Assembly: GCA_009780695.1 (NCBI GenBank) | Contig: WQZN01000006.1 | Coordinates: 1 to 64,000 of the forward strand | DNA: 64,000 nucleotides | From: Microbacteriaceae bacterium | GTDB lineage: Bacteria > Actinomycetota > Actinomycetes > Actinomycetales > Microbacteriaceae | Direction: 5' to 3' | Shown: piece by piece, positions 55,224 through 62,578 of the stretch | Position numbering within the stretch: position 1 is the stretch's first letter | Layout of the letters: the number at the start of each line of letters is the position of its first letter | Notes under the pieces: model-generated | What the model saw: the letters and a program-made list of their open reading frames with translations, nothing else | The model's database searches: none | Told to the model about the DNA's origin: nothing | Made by a program: the position numbers and the translations under genes

Positions 55224-56696
55224 ATGATCGACGAGGCAGCGCTGCTCGCGGGCATCCCGCAGCAGCTCCTGATCGGCGGGCGCTGGGTCGACTCCGCGAG
55301 CGGCTCGACGTTCGACGTGACCGACCCCTCGACCGGTGCGGTGATCGCGCGGGTCGCCGACGGCGCCGTGGCGGACGGCGTCCGTGCGCTCGATGCGGCA
55401 GCAGGGGCGCAGGATGCCTGGGCCGCCACACCCCCGCGGCAGCGCGCCGAGACCCTGCGGCGCGCCTTCGAGCTCGTGCAGCAGCACGCCGACGACCTCG
55501 CGCTGCTCATGACGCTCGAGATGGGCAAGCCCCTCGCCGAGTCGCGCGCCGAGGTGGCCTACGGCGGCGAGTTCCTGCGCTGGTTCTCGGAAGAGGCGGT
55601 GCGCGTGCACGGCCGCTACGGCACGAACCCCGAGGGCACGGGGCGGATGACCGTCGCCCAGCGCCCGGTCGGCCCGTGCTTCTTCATCACGCCGTGGAAC
55701 TTCCCTCTCGCGATGGCGACGCGCAAGATCGCCCCCGCGCTCGCCGCCGGCTGCACCGTCGTCGTCAAGCCGGCGGGTCTCACCCCGCTCACGACCCTGT
55801 TCTTCGCCCGGCTGCTGGGCGAGGCGGGCCTGCCCGACGGCGTGCTCAACGTCGTCACGACGAGGGCCTCGGGCGACGTCTCCGACGCGATCCTCGCCGA
55901 CCCGCGCCTGCGCAAGCTCTCGTTCACGGGCTCGACCGAGGTCGGCGTCGGCCTGCTCAAGAAGGCCGCGGACAACGTGCTGCGCACCTCGATGGAGCTC
56001 GGCGGCAACGCGCCCTTCCTCGTCTTCGCCGACGCCGACCTCGACAAGGCCGTCGACGGCGCGATGCTCGCCAAGTTCCGCAACATCGGCGAGGCGTGCA
56101 CGGCGGCGAACCGCTTCCTCGTGCAGGCCTCCGTCGCCGACGAGTTCGCCGCGCGCATCACCGAGCGCGTGCGCGCCCTGCGCGTCGGGCGCGGCACCGA
56201 GGACGGCGTGACCATCGGCCCGCTCATCGAGGCGAAGGCCGTCGAGAAGGTGCAGGGGCTGGTCGAGGATGCCGTGGCCGCCGGCGCTGCGCTGCTCGCC
56301 GGGGGCCATGCGGCCGACGGCCCGGGCACGTTCTTCGAGCCGACGGTGCTCACCGGCATCCGCCCCGACATGCGGATCTTCGCCGAGGAGATCTTCGGGC
56401 CGGTCGTCGCCATCACGACCTTCGACGACGAGGCCGAGGCGGTCGCGCTCGCGAACGCGACGCCGTTCGGGCTCGTCTCGTACGCGTTCACGCGCGATGC
56501 CGCGCGCGGCCGGCGTCTCATCGAGACGCTCGAGACGGGCATGCTCGGGCTCAACGTCGGCGTCGTCTCGAACGCGGCGGCGCCATTCGGCGGTGTGAAG
56601 CACTCGGGTCTCGGCCGTGAGGGCGGTTTCGAGGGCATCCACGAGTACCTCGAGACGACGTATGTCCTGACCCCCGACCCCTTCGCCGATGTCTGA
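55224..56696 (+). CDS. gabD: NAD(P)-dependent succinate-semialdehyde dehydrogenase
   Basis: 490 residues. Oxidises succinate semialdehyde to succinate (GABA/putrescine breakdown). Signature parts: PWNFPLAMATRKIAPALAAGCTVVVKPA, LSFTGSTEVG, MELGGNAPFLVFADADLDKAV with catalytic Glu, and catalytic Cys in IGEACTAANRFLVQ. C-terminal AAPFGGVKHSGLGREGGFEGIHEYLETTYV is typical of the GabD branch rather than betaine or phenylacetaldehyde dehydrogenases. It overlaps the next regulator gene by 8 nt. Confidence 0.9.
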   Translation: MIDEAALLAGIPQQLLIGGRWVDSASGSTFDVTDPSTGAVIARVADGAVADGVRALDAAAGAQDAWAATPPRQRAETLRRAFELVQQHADDLALLMTLEMGKPLAESRAEVAYGGEFLRWFSEEAVRVHGRYGTNPEGTGRMTVAQRPVGPCFFITPWNFPLAMATRKIAPALAAGCTVVVKPAGLTPLTTLFFARLLGEAGLPDGVLNVVTTRASGDVSDAILADPRLRKLSFTGSTEVGVGLLKKAADNVLRTSMELGGNAPFLVFADADLDKAVDGAMLAKFRNIGEACTAANRFLVQASVADEFAARITERVRALRVGRGTEDGVTIGPLIEAKAVEKVQGLVEDAVAAGAALLAGGHAADGPGTFFEPTVLTGIRPDMRIFAEEIFGPVVAITTFDDEAEAVALANATPFGLVSYAFTRDAARGRRLIETLETGMLGLNVGVVSNAAAPFGGVKHSGLGREGGFEGIHEYLETTYVLTPDPFADV

Positions 56697-57696
56697 CCTC
56701 GACGCCGGGCGCCTCGTCGAGGCGCTCGGGGTCTATGAGCGCATCGCGCTCGCGGGCCTGCGCAACCCCGCGCACCTCGACTGGCTCACGCTGCTGCCGT
56801 CCTCGCAGGTGCGCGCCCACCTCGTGACGCTCGTCGATGCCGGGCTGATCGGGTCGGGTGCGGAGGTCGAGCTGTCGCCCCTCACTGCCGTCGCTGCCGA
56901 TCTGCCCGTCGACGCGGCCACGCGCGAGCGGATCGCCGAACTGCAGGCGTACTGGGCGGCGCATGCGCCGCACGAAGCGGGCGTGCTGCACGGCTCACCG
57001 GGGTTCTGGACCCAGTGGTGGCTCATCCTGACGGCCCATCACCGCTGGCCGGTCGACCGGGCGATGCCGCGCGACGAGCCGCTCGGGGCGCCCGCCGCGG
57101 GCCCGCTGCACTTCGACGTCGTGATGCCGGCGCTGCCCGGCTTCTATGAGCGCGAGTGGGTCGAGAACATCGACAGGGGCCTGCTCGGGCGGCTGGCCGC
57201 CGACGGGTGGATGGAGTGCCGCATGATCGTGCCCGCCGCGACCGCCGACCACCTCGCGGCCGACCTCGTCGACCTCGTGCGCTCGTTCGGCTTCGAGGTG
57301 CGGGTGCTGGATGTCGCACAGTGGTTCGCGGTCTACCGGCCCCTCGGCATCGCGGTCGTGCCCGAGGCCCCGGGCGACGCGTTCGACGGCTTCATCGCGC
57401 GAGTCGAGCAGCCGCTCGCGGTGTGGGGCCTTGCGGAGCTCTTCGACCGCAGCTGGACCCGCGCCGAGCCGTGGCGTGCGCACGCGCCCGTGCGCAGCAG
57501 GGCGGAGGTCGCGGCGGCGAGCCGGGCCGCCGAGGTGCTCGAACTGCTCGCCCAAGGGATGCCCGACGAGCACATCGCCGCCCAGCTCGGCATCACGGAC
57601 CGGACGGTCCGGCGCCACGTCGCCGCCGCGATGGAGACGGCGGGCGCCGCCACCCGGTTCCAGCTCGGCGCCTGGTGGGCGGCGTCGCGCACGTAG
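56689..57696 (+). CDS. LuxR-type HTH regulator (TrmB-like N-terminus)
   Basis: 335 residues. The C-terminal LuxR HTH is VLELLAQGMPDEHIAAQLGITDRTVRRHVAAAMETAGAATRFQLGAWW. The N-terminus (VEALGVYERIALAGLRNPAHLDWLTLLPSSQVRAHLVTLVDAGLI) looks like a winged helix as in proteins that pair a TrmB-like N-domain with a LuxR C-domain, leaving a central PLD-like or ligand domain (about residues 120-250). It overlaps gabD by 8 nt, so it probably regulates that gene or its own operon. Confidence 0.86.
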   Translation: MSDLDAGRLVEALGVYERIALAGLRNPAHLDWLTLLPSSQVRAHLVTLVDAGLIGSGAEVELSPLTAVAADLPVDAATRERIAELQAYWAAHAPHEAGVLHGSPGFWTQWWLILTAHHRWPVDRAMPRDEPLGAPAAGPLHFDVVMPALPGFYEREWVENIDRGLLGRLAADGWMECRMIVPAATADHLAADLVDLVRSFGFEVRVLDVAQWFAVYRPLGIAVVPEAPGDAFDGFIARVEQPLAVWGLAELFDRSWTRAEPWRAHAPVRSRAEVAAASRAAEVLELLAQGMPDEHIAAQLGITDRTVRRHVAAAMETAGAATRFQLGAWWAASRT

Positions 57697-57709
57697 CGGC
57701 GCCCCGCCT

Positions 57710-59347
57710 TCAGTCCTGCGCAGCCTGCTGCACGGCGAGGTTGTTCCAGTCGTGGGCGAAGATCTCGTCGAAGTAGGCCGCGGCCTCGGCGTTCTCGATG
57801 ATCACGCCCGCATCGCGGTTGTGCAGCGCGCCGGCGGACGACCAGTTCTGGCTCGACACGAGAACGGCCCGCCCGTCGACGACGACGCCCTTGTTGTGCA
57901 CGTTGTTCTGCAGCTTGACCGAGCTCGCGACATCCAGCCCCATGCCCTGCAACTGCTCGAGATAGCCCGCCGTCTCGTACTCGCTCATGATGATGCGCAC
58001 CTCGACGCCGGCCTGCTGCCGGTCGATCACCGCCTGCACGAGGTCGACGAAGGCCTGATTCGTCGCGTCGGTCGTCTTGGGCGGCTCGATGTACTGGAAC
58101 TGCAGGTGCAGCGTCGTCGTGGCGCTCGCGATGAGCGCCTTCACCGCGTCGACGTAAACGCCCGGGTCGGGGGTGAGCAGCGGCGTGACGGTCATCTGCC
58201 CGGTCACCGTCGTGCCGGGGAAGAACCGCGCGAACGGCGGTGTCTCGACGGCGGGCTGCAGCAGCTCGGGCTGCATGAACGCGGCGGTTGCCCGGTTGTG
58301 CTGCGCCGCGACCGCGTAGTCGTTCGCGAGATACGCGCCGAACGTCGTCGTCAGCTCGGGGCTGTGCACGACGACGTGCCAGTCGCGGTCGCCCGAGCGC
58401 GCGGCCGCCGCGTCACCGGGGTTCGCGACCGGGTCGATGGCCGGCTGGTTCGAGTTGTTCCAGTTCCCGCTCGAGACCCACACCGCGGTCGAATCCTGCG
58501 CGGCGACCTTGATGTGGTACGCCGTCTGGAAGACCGTCGCGGTCGCCAGCGGGTCCATTCCGGACAGCGCCCACGCCTGCTCGAAGCCGCCGCCGAGCGC
58601 ACCTCGCAGCGCGGCGACCGTCTGCTCGTCGGTCTGGTCGGCCGTCGGGTTCTTCGACGGGTGGTCGAGCGTGAGCGTGACCTTCTTGCCTCTCGCGGCC
58701 TGCTCGAACGCGGCGAGCACGTGGGCCGAGGTGAAGTCGTAGAGGCCGATCACGAGCTCGCGCTGCGTCGCGCCGAGGAACGTCGAGAGCTGGTGCCAGC
58801 CGGCGTCGGGTGAGGCGGCGAGCTCGATCGTCAGCTCGCCCGAGACGGGCGCGAGGGGAACGCCCGCGGGCGGCGCGTAGGGCAGTTGTGGCTTCTTCGC
58901 GGCCTCGACCGCGACATCCTCGACGACACCGTCGATCTCGGGCGCGGGGGATGCCTCGCCGCCCACCCCCGCGATCACGACCTCGTCGGCGAACTCCGGC
59001 ACGCACCCGAGGTCGGGGGAGGAGGCGCCCCGGGCGTCCTGCGAGCCCGGCGCGAGCAGCGCCGCCCGCTTCCGCGGCGAGGCCACGCGCACATCGACGG
59101 GGGCGCCCCCGAGCTCGGACGGCAGCCCGTGCGGCCGCTCGCCGTCGACCGTGACGACGATCGCGGGCGTCGCGGTGACCCAGCCGTCGACGAGCTCGAA
59201 GCCCGGCCGCACGCTCAGCACGCCGGGCAGCCGGAACACGTCGAGGCGGCGGGCGATGAGCGCGGCCAGGTCGGAGCGGGTGGGTGGCGTCGCCGAGGTC
59301 GATGCCGTCGAGTTCGTCGGGGTCGGATTCGTCGGGGTGTCGGTCAT
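57710..59347 (-). CDS. Phospholipase D-like domain protein
   Basis: 545 residues from ATG 59347 (MTDTPTNPTPTNS). Two HKD-type motifs are visible: YHIKVAAQDSTAVWVSSGNW (His-x-Lys) and the canonical VHNKGVVVDGRAVLVSSQNWSSAG. Between them, residues form the two PLDc halves of a phosphodiesterase. The first 150 residues are a separate N-domain (RSDLAALIARRLDVFRLPGVLSVRPGFELVDGWVT). No signal peptide. Substrate may be lipid or nucleic acid; undecided. TAGGTT 7 nt before the ATG implies a leaderless mRNA. Confidence 0.88.
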   Translation of the reverse strand: MTDTPTNPTPTNSTASTSATPPTRSDLAALIARRLDVFRLPGVLSVRPGFELVDGWVTATPAIVVTVDGERPHGLPSELGGAPVDVRVASPRKRAALLAPGSQDARGASSPDLGCVPEFADEVVIAGVGGEASPAPEIDGVVEDVAVEAAKKPQLPYAPPAGVPLAPVSGELTIELAASPDAGWHQLSTFLGATQRELVIGLYDFTSAHVLAAFEQAARGKKVTLTLDHPSKNPTADQTDEQTVAALRGALGGGFEQAWALSGMDPLATATVFQTAYHIKVAAQDSTAVWVSSGNWNNSNQPAIDPVANPGDAAAARSGDRDWHVVVHSPELTTTFGAYLANDYAVAAQHNRATAAFMQPELLQPAVETPPFARFFPGTTVTGQMTVTPLLTPDPGVYVDAVKALIASATTTLHLQFQYIEPPKTTDATNQAFVDLVQAVIDRQQAGVEVRIIMSEYETAGYLEQLQGMGLDVASSVKLQNNVHNKGVVVDGRAVLVSSQNWSSAGALHNRDAGVIIENAEAAAYFDEIFAHDWNNLAVQQAAQD

Positions 59348-59412
59348 GGCGGTGAACCTACCCCGCACGGGTGACATCGACGGGGTGCCCGCCGCGACTC
59401 ACAGCGCAGTGA

Positions 59413-60150
59413 TCAGCGCGGCCCCAGCTCGCCGAGGAACTGCGCGAAGGTCTGCCGGCCGAAGGCCGGGCCCGGCACGACGTTGCGCCCCGCGCGGAAG
59501 GCGCGGCCGAGCGCGCCCGGCACCGCGACGGGCACGGATGCCTTGCGCACCCCGCGCAGTTCCTTCCACTGCCCGAAGAACTCGGACAGCGGCAGCGTCT
59601 CGGGGCCGCCGATGTCGGGCACCCGCCCGCGCGGCTCGCCGAGGGCGAGGGCCGCGAGCTTGTGCCCGACCTCCTCGGCGGCGACGGGCTGCATGTCGAT
59701 CGCCGGCACGACCGCGACGGGCAGGCGGCGCTGTGACTCAAAGATCTTGAGCAGCAGCTCGTGGAACTGGGTCGCGCGCTGCAGGGTGAACGGGATGCCG
59801 GAACGCTCCACCGCCTGCTCGATCTCGAGCCGCTGCCCGTAATAGGCGATCGGCATGGCCTCGATGCCGACGATCGAGACGAGCACGAGGTGCCTCACGC
59901 CGGCGTCGCGCGCGGCGGCGATCAGGTTCGCCGCGACCCGGATGTCCTTGGCGCCGCCGGTCTGCGCGCAGTGCACGACGGTGTCGATGCCGTCCAAGGC
60001 GGCCGGGATGCCGTGGCCGGTGTAGAGGTCGCCGATGGCCCCGCCCGGCCCGTGCCGTGTGAGCCCGCGCACGGGCACGGCGGCCTCGAAGAGCGCGGCG
60101 ATGGTCGGCGCCCCGAGGCGCCCGGTCGACCCGGTCACGAGAATCGTCAT
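59413..60150 (-). CDS. NmrA/atypical SDR family NAD(P)-binding protein
   Basis: 245 residues from ATG 60150 (MTILVTGSTGRLGAPT). N-terminal Rossmann motif GSTGRLG, then VVHCAQTGGAKDI, HLVLVSIVGIEAMPIAYYGQRLEIEQAVERSGIPFTLQRATQF: the atypical SDR5/NmrA pattern of ligand-binding redox sensors or quinone reductases. No catalytic YxxxK in canonical form beyond YYGQR. Role unknown. Confidence 0.88.
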   Translation of the reverse strand: MTILVTGSTGRLGAPTIAALFEAAVPVRGLTRHGPGGAIGDLYTGHGIPAALDGIDTVVHCAQTGGAKDIRVAANLIAAARDAGVRHLVLVSIVGIEAMPIAYYGQRLEIEQAVERSGIPFTLQRATQFHELLLKIFESQRRLPVAVVPAIDMQPVAAEEVGHKLAALALGEPRGRVPDIGGPETLPLSEFFGQWKELRGVRKASVPVAVPGALGRAFRAGRNVVPGPAFGRQTFAQFLGELGPR

Positions 60151-60335
60151 CTGCCCACTTCCCTGAGGCGCATGGAATTCATCGTTGAGGATGCTCGCTG
60201 AAGAAGGCAAGTACGCGCACGCCCCGGTGCTTACGAGAAGTCCCTCTTTTGGGGCCTTGTTGGCTGATGCATGGATAAATGCTCATCCGTAAGATGCGGG
60301 CAGGCTGAGTACTCGCTTCCAAGGAAGAAGGCGAC
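60151..60335. other. Intergenic region upstream of the HsdR-N-like gene
   Basis: 185 bp without a gene. It is visibly less GC-rich than the flanks and contains TTGTTG and GATAAA words that might form a promoter, though the spacing is not consensus. AAGGAAGAAGG (about 60319-60330) is the ribosome binding site of the next gene. Confidence 0.4.
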
Positions 60336-61424
60336 GTGGACTTCATCGAACGACTCAATGCGCTGGCCGCGAAGGTGCGTGCTCAGCGAGACTCGATCCA
60401 AACCGAAGAGGCCACGAAGAACGCCTTTGTGATGCCCTTCATCGCGAGCGTTCTGGGCTACGACGTGTTCAATCCGCTCGAGGTCGTCCCTGAGTTCGTC
60501 GCGGATGTCGGGGTGAAGCGTGGCGAGAAGATCGACTACGCGATCATGCGTGAGAACGAGGTTCAGATTCTCGTCGAAGCGAAGAAATCGGGCAGCCCTC
60601 TGAGCATCGAGCACGCGTCGCAGCTCTACCGATACTTCGGCGTCACCAACGCCCGGATCGCACTGCTCACCAACGGCGTGGTCTACCAGTTCTTCACCGA
60701 TCTCGAGGCGCAGAACAAGATGGATGCCAAGCCGTTCCTCGAGCTCGATCTCCTTGACATCGACAACTCCGTCGTGCCTGAACTCTCGAAGCTCACGAAA
60801 GAATCGTTCGATCTCGACTCGGTTATCAGCGCGGCCGAAGAACTGAAGTATGTCAGTCAACTGAAGCGCCAGATCGCAGCTCAGTTCCGTGAGCCGACCG
60901 ATGAGTGGGTGAGGTTCTTCACAACGAAGGTTTACGACGGCATGTTCACGCAGAAGGTGCGCGAACAATTCACCGGCCTCGTCGAGAAGGCTGCTTCGCA
61001 GTTCCTTGCCGACCAGGTCAACGCCCGGCTCAAGACCGCACTCGGCGCAGACGGGGGTCTGGCTGAGCTGTCCGACGCACCTGAGTCTGTTTCTAGCGCA
61101 CCGGCCGCCGTCAAGGATCTCGCTGGAGACCCCGAGATCGTCACCACCGAGGAGGAACTCGCCGGGTACAACATCGTCAAGGCGATCGCGTGCAGCGAGG
61201 TGAAGCCGCAGCGGATCTATCAGCGCGACGCGAAGAGTTACTTCGCGATCATGATCGACGACAACAATCGAAAGACGATCGCTCGCCTTCACTTCAACGG
61301 CAAGCAGAAATATCTCGGCTTGTTCGCAGAGGACAAGAGCGAGACGCGTCACGCCATCGACTCGCTCGAAGAGATCTATCTGCACGCCGACCAGATTCGC
61401 GAGACGACCCAACGCTTCGCCTGA
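60336..61424 (+). CDS. Orphan restriction-endonuclease-like protein (HsdR N-terminal domain type)
   Basis: 362 residues from GTG 60336. The PD-(D/E)xK nuclease core is D67 (EKIDYAIM) with E81-x-K83 (QILVEAKK), followed by HASQLYRYFGVTNARIALLTNGVVYQFFTDLE, typical of type I restriction HsdR N-domains (HSDR_N). The helicase motor, HsdM and HsdS are absent. The C-terminal third (SYFAIMIDDNNRKTIARLHFNGKQKYLGLF) is a small beta domain also found in such solitary proteins. Base composition is lower in GC than its neighbours, suggesting transfer. Cytosolic; function unproven, defence possible. Confidence 0.85.
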   Translation: MDFIERLNALAAKVRAQRDSIQTEEATKNAFVMPFIASVLGYDVFNPLEVVPEFVADVGVKRGEKIDYAIMRENEVQILVEAKKSGSPLSIEHASQLYRYFGVTNARIALLTNGVVYQFFTDLEAQNKMDAKPFLELDLLDIDNSVVPELSKLTKESFDLDSVISAAEELKYVSQLKRQIAAQFREPTDEWVRFFTTKVYDGMFTQKVREQFTGLVEKAASQFLADQVNARLKTALGADGGLAELSDAPESVSSAPAAVKDLAGDPEIVTTEEELAGYNIVKAIACSEVKPQRIYQRDAKSYFAIMIDDNNRKTIARLHFNGKQKYLGLFAEDKSETRHAIDSLEEIYLHADQIRETTQRFA

Positions 61425-61434
61425 TTCCTGACCT

Positions 61435-61456
61435 GTACAAATTGCCGATTTTGTAC
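61435..61456 (+). terminator. Inverted repeat after the HsdR-N-like gene
   Basis: GTACAAA (61435-61441) and TTTGTAC (61450-61456) with an 8-nt loop, 10 nt after the stop. AT-rich with T's in the descending arm; weak terminator or protein-binding site. Confidence 0.45.
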
Positions 61457-61552
61457 GTGGCCGCGCAGGCGTAGTTATCATCCTGGCGTCGGAGAGCGTC
61501 GCGACGCACGCACCCGTTGCCGATGTCGGCGGCGGCCGCTAGGAAAGGTGGC

Positions 61553-62437
61553 ATGCCGGAACTGCCCGAAGTGCACGCCCTCGCCGTCGACCTCGGTGCG
61601 CGCCTCGCGGGCCGGGTGGTGCGCCGTTTCGACGTGCTCGCGTTCCCGGCGCTCAAGACCTTCGCGATCCCGCCCGAGTCGCTCGTGGGCCGCACGGTCA
61701 CGGGCGTCGCCCGGCACGGCAAGTTCCTCGACGTGACCTTCGAGGGCGAGGGCCCCGATGTGCATCTCGTCATGCACCTGGCCCGCGCCGGCTGGGTGCG
61801 CTGGCGTGACGGCGAGCCGAAGTCGAGTGCCCGCCGCGGCGCGTCGGCGAAGAACCCGCTCGCGGCGCGGCTCCTGCTCGAGCCCGACGGCGCGGGGCTC
61901 GACGTGACCGAGGCGGGCACGAAGAAGAGCCTGCAGATCCACCTCGTGCACGACGCGCAAGAGGTGGAGCGCGTCAGAACCCTCGGGCCCGAGCCGCTCG
62001 AGCCGGCCTTCACGCTCGACGTGTTCCGCGGCATCCTCGCCGCCGCCGGCCGCGCGCAGATCAAAGGGGTGCTGCGCGACCAGGCGACCATCGCGGGCAT
62101 CGGCAACGCCTACAGCGACGAGATCCTGTGGGCGGCGCACATGTCGCCGTTCAGGCCCGCGGCGATGACGGCGGACGAGAGCGAGCGCCTCTACGACGCG
62201 CTGCAGTCCACCCTGCGCGACGCGATCGCCCGCTCCGAAGGGCTGCAGGCCAGCGAGCTCAAGGCCGAGAAGCACGAGGGCCTGCGGGTGCACGGTCGTG
62301 CGGGTGAGCCCTGCCCGGTGTGCGGCACCGTCATCCGCCAGGTCATCTTCAGCGACACGAGCCTGCAGTACTGCCCCGGCTGCCAGACCGGCGGCAAGGT
62401 GCTCGCCGACCGGGTGCTGTCGCGGCTGCTCAAATAG
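61553..62437 (+). CDS. Fpg/Nei-family DNA glycosylase
   Basis: 294 residues from ATG 61553 (AGGAAAGG upstream). Base-excision repair glycosylase/AP lyase. The N-terminal catalytic Pro2 and Glu3 are present (MPELPEV), which fixes the start. The helix-two-turn-helix is IKGVLRDQATIAGIGNAYSDEILW and the C-terminal zinc finger has four cysteines (CPVCGTV, QYCPGCQTGG). It could be MutM (8-oxoguanine) or an Nei-like enzyme; the sequence by eye does not decide. Confidence 0.93.
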   Translation: MPELPEVHALAVDLGARLAGRVVRRFDVLAFPALKTFAIPPESLVGRTVTGVARHGKFLDVTFEGEGPDVHLVMHLARAGWVRWRDGEPKSSARRGASAKNPLAARLLLEPDGAGLDVTEAGTKKSLQIHLVHDAQEVERVRTLGPEPLEPAFTLDVFRGILAAAGRAQIKGVLRDQATIAGIGNAYSDEILWAAHMSPFRPAAMTADESERLYDALQSTLRDAIARSEGLQASELKAEKHEGLRVHGRAGEPCPVCGTVIRQVIFSDTSLQYCPGCQTGGKVLADRVLSRLLK

Positions 62438-62478
62438 CAGCCCGATCACGCGATTCCTGCGGCCCCGCGGCGACCCCC

Positions 62479-62578
62479 TACACTGGGCCCGACTCTCTCG
62501 TACCCCCCGCGAGAGGGGCAACCCGAATCAAGGCCATGCCGGTGCCCCTACACCGGCCTGGCCGCCCCTGGAGTACCC
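62479..62578 (+). promoter_or_regulatory. Promoter and structured 5' leader of the VWA protein gene
   Basis: TACACT (62479-62484) is a good -10 box, placing the transcript start near 62491 and giving about 88 nt of leader. Two hairpins follow: CTCTCG/CGAGAG (62495-62515) and a strong one at 62532-62563 in which GGCC and GCCGGTG pair with CACCGGC and GGCC across a 2-nt internal loop and a 6-nt loop. CTGGAG before GTG 62579 is the ribosome binding site. No riboswitch class was recognised. Confidence 0.5.

Noticed and set aside
62479-62578. c-di-AMP (ydaO) or other known riboswitch
   Set aside because: Neither the conserved core words nor the expected length could be found; only hairpins are supported.
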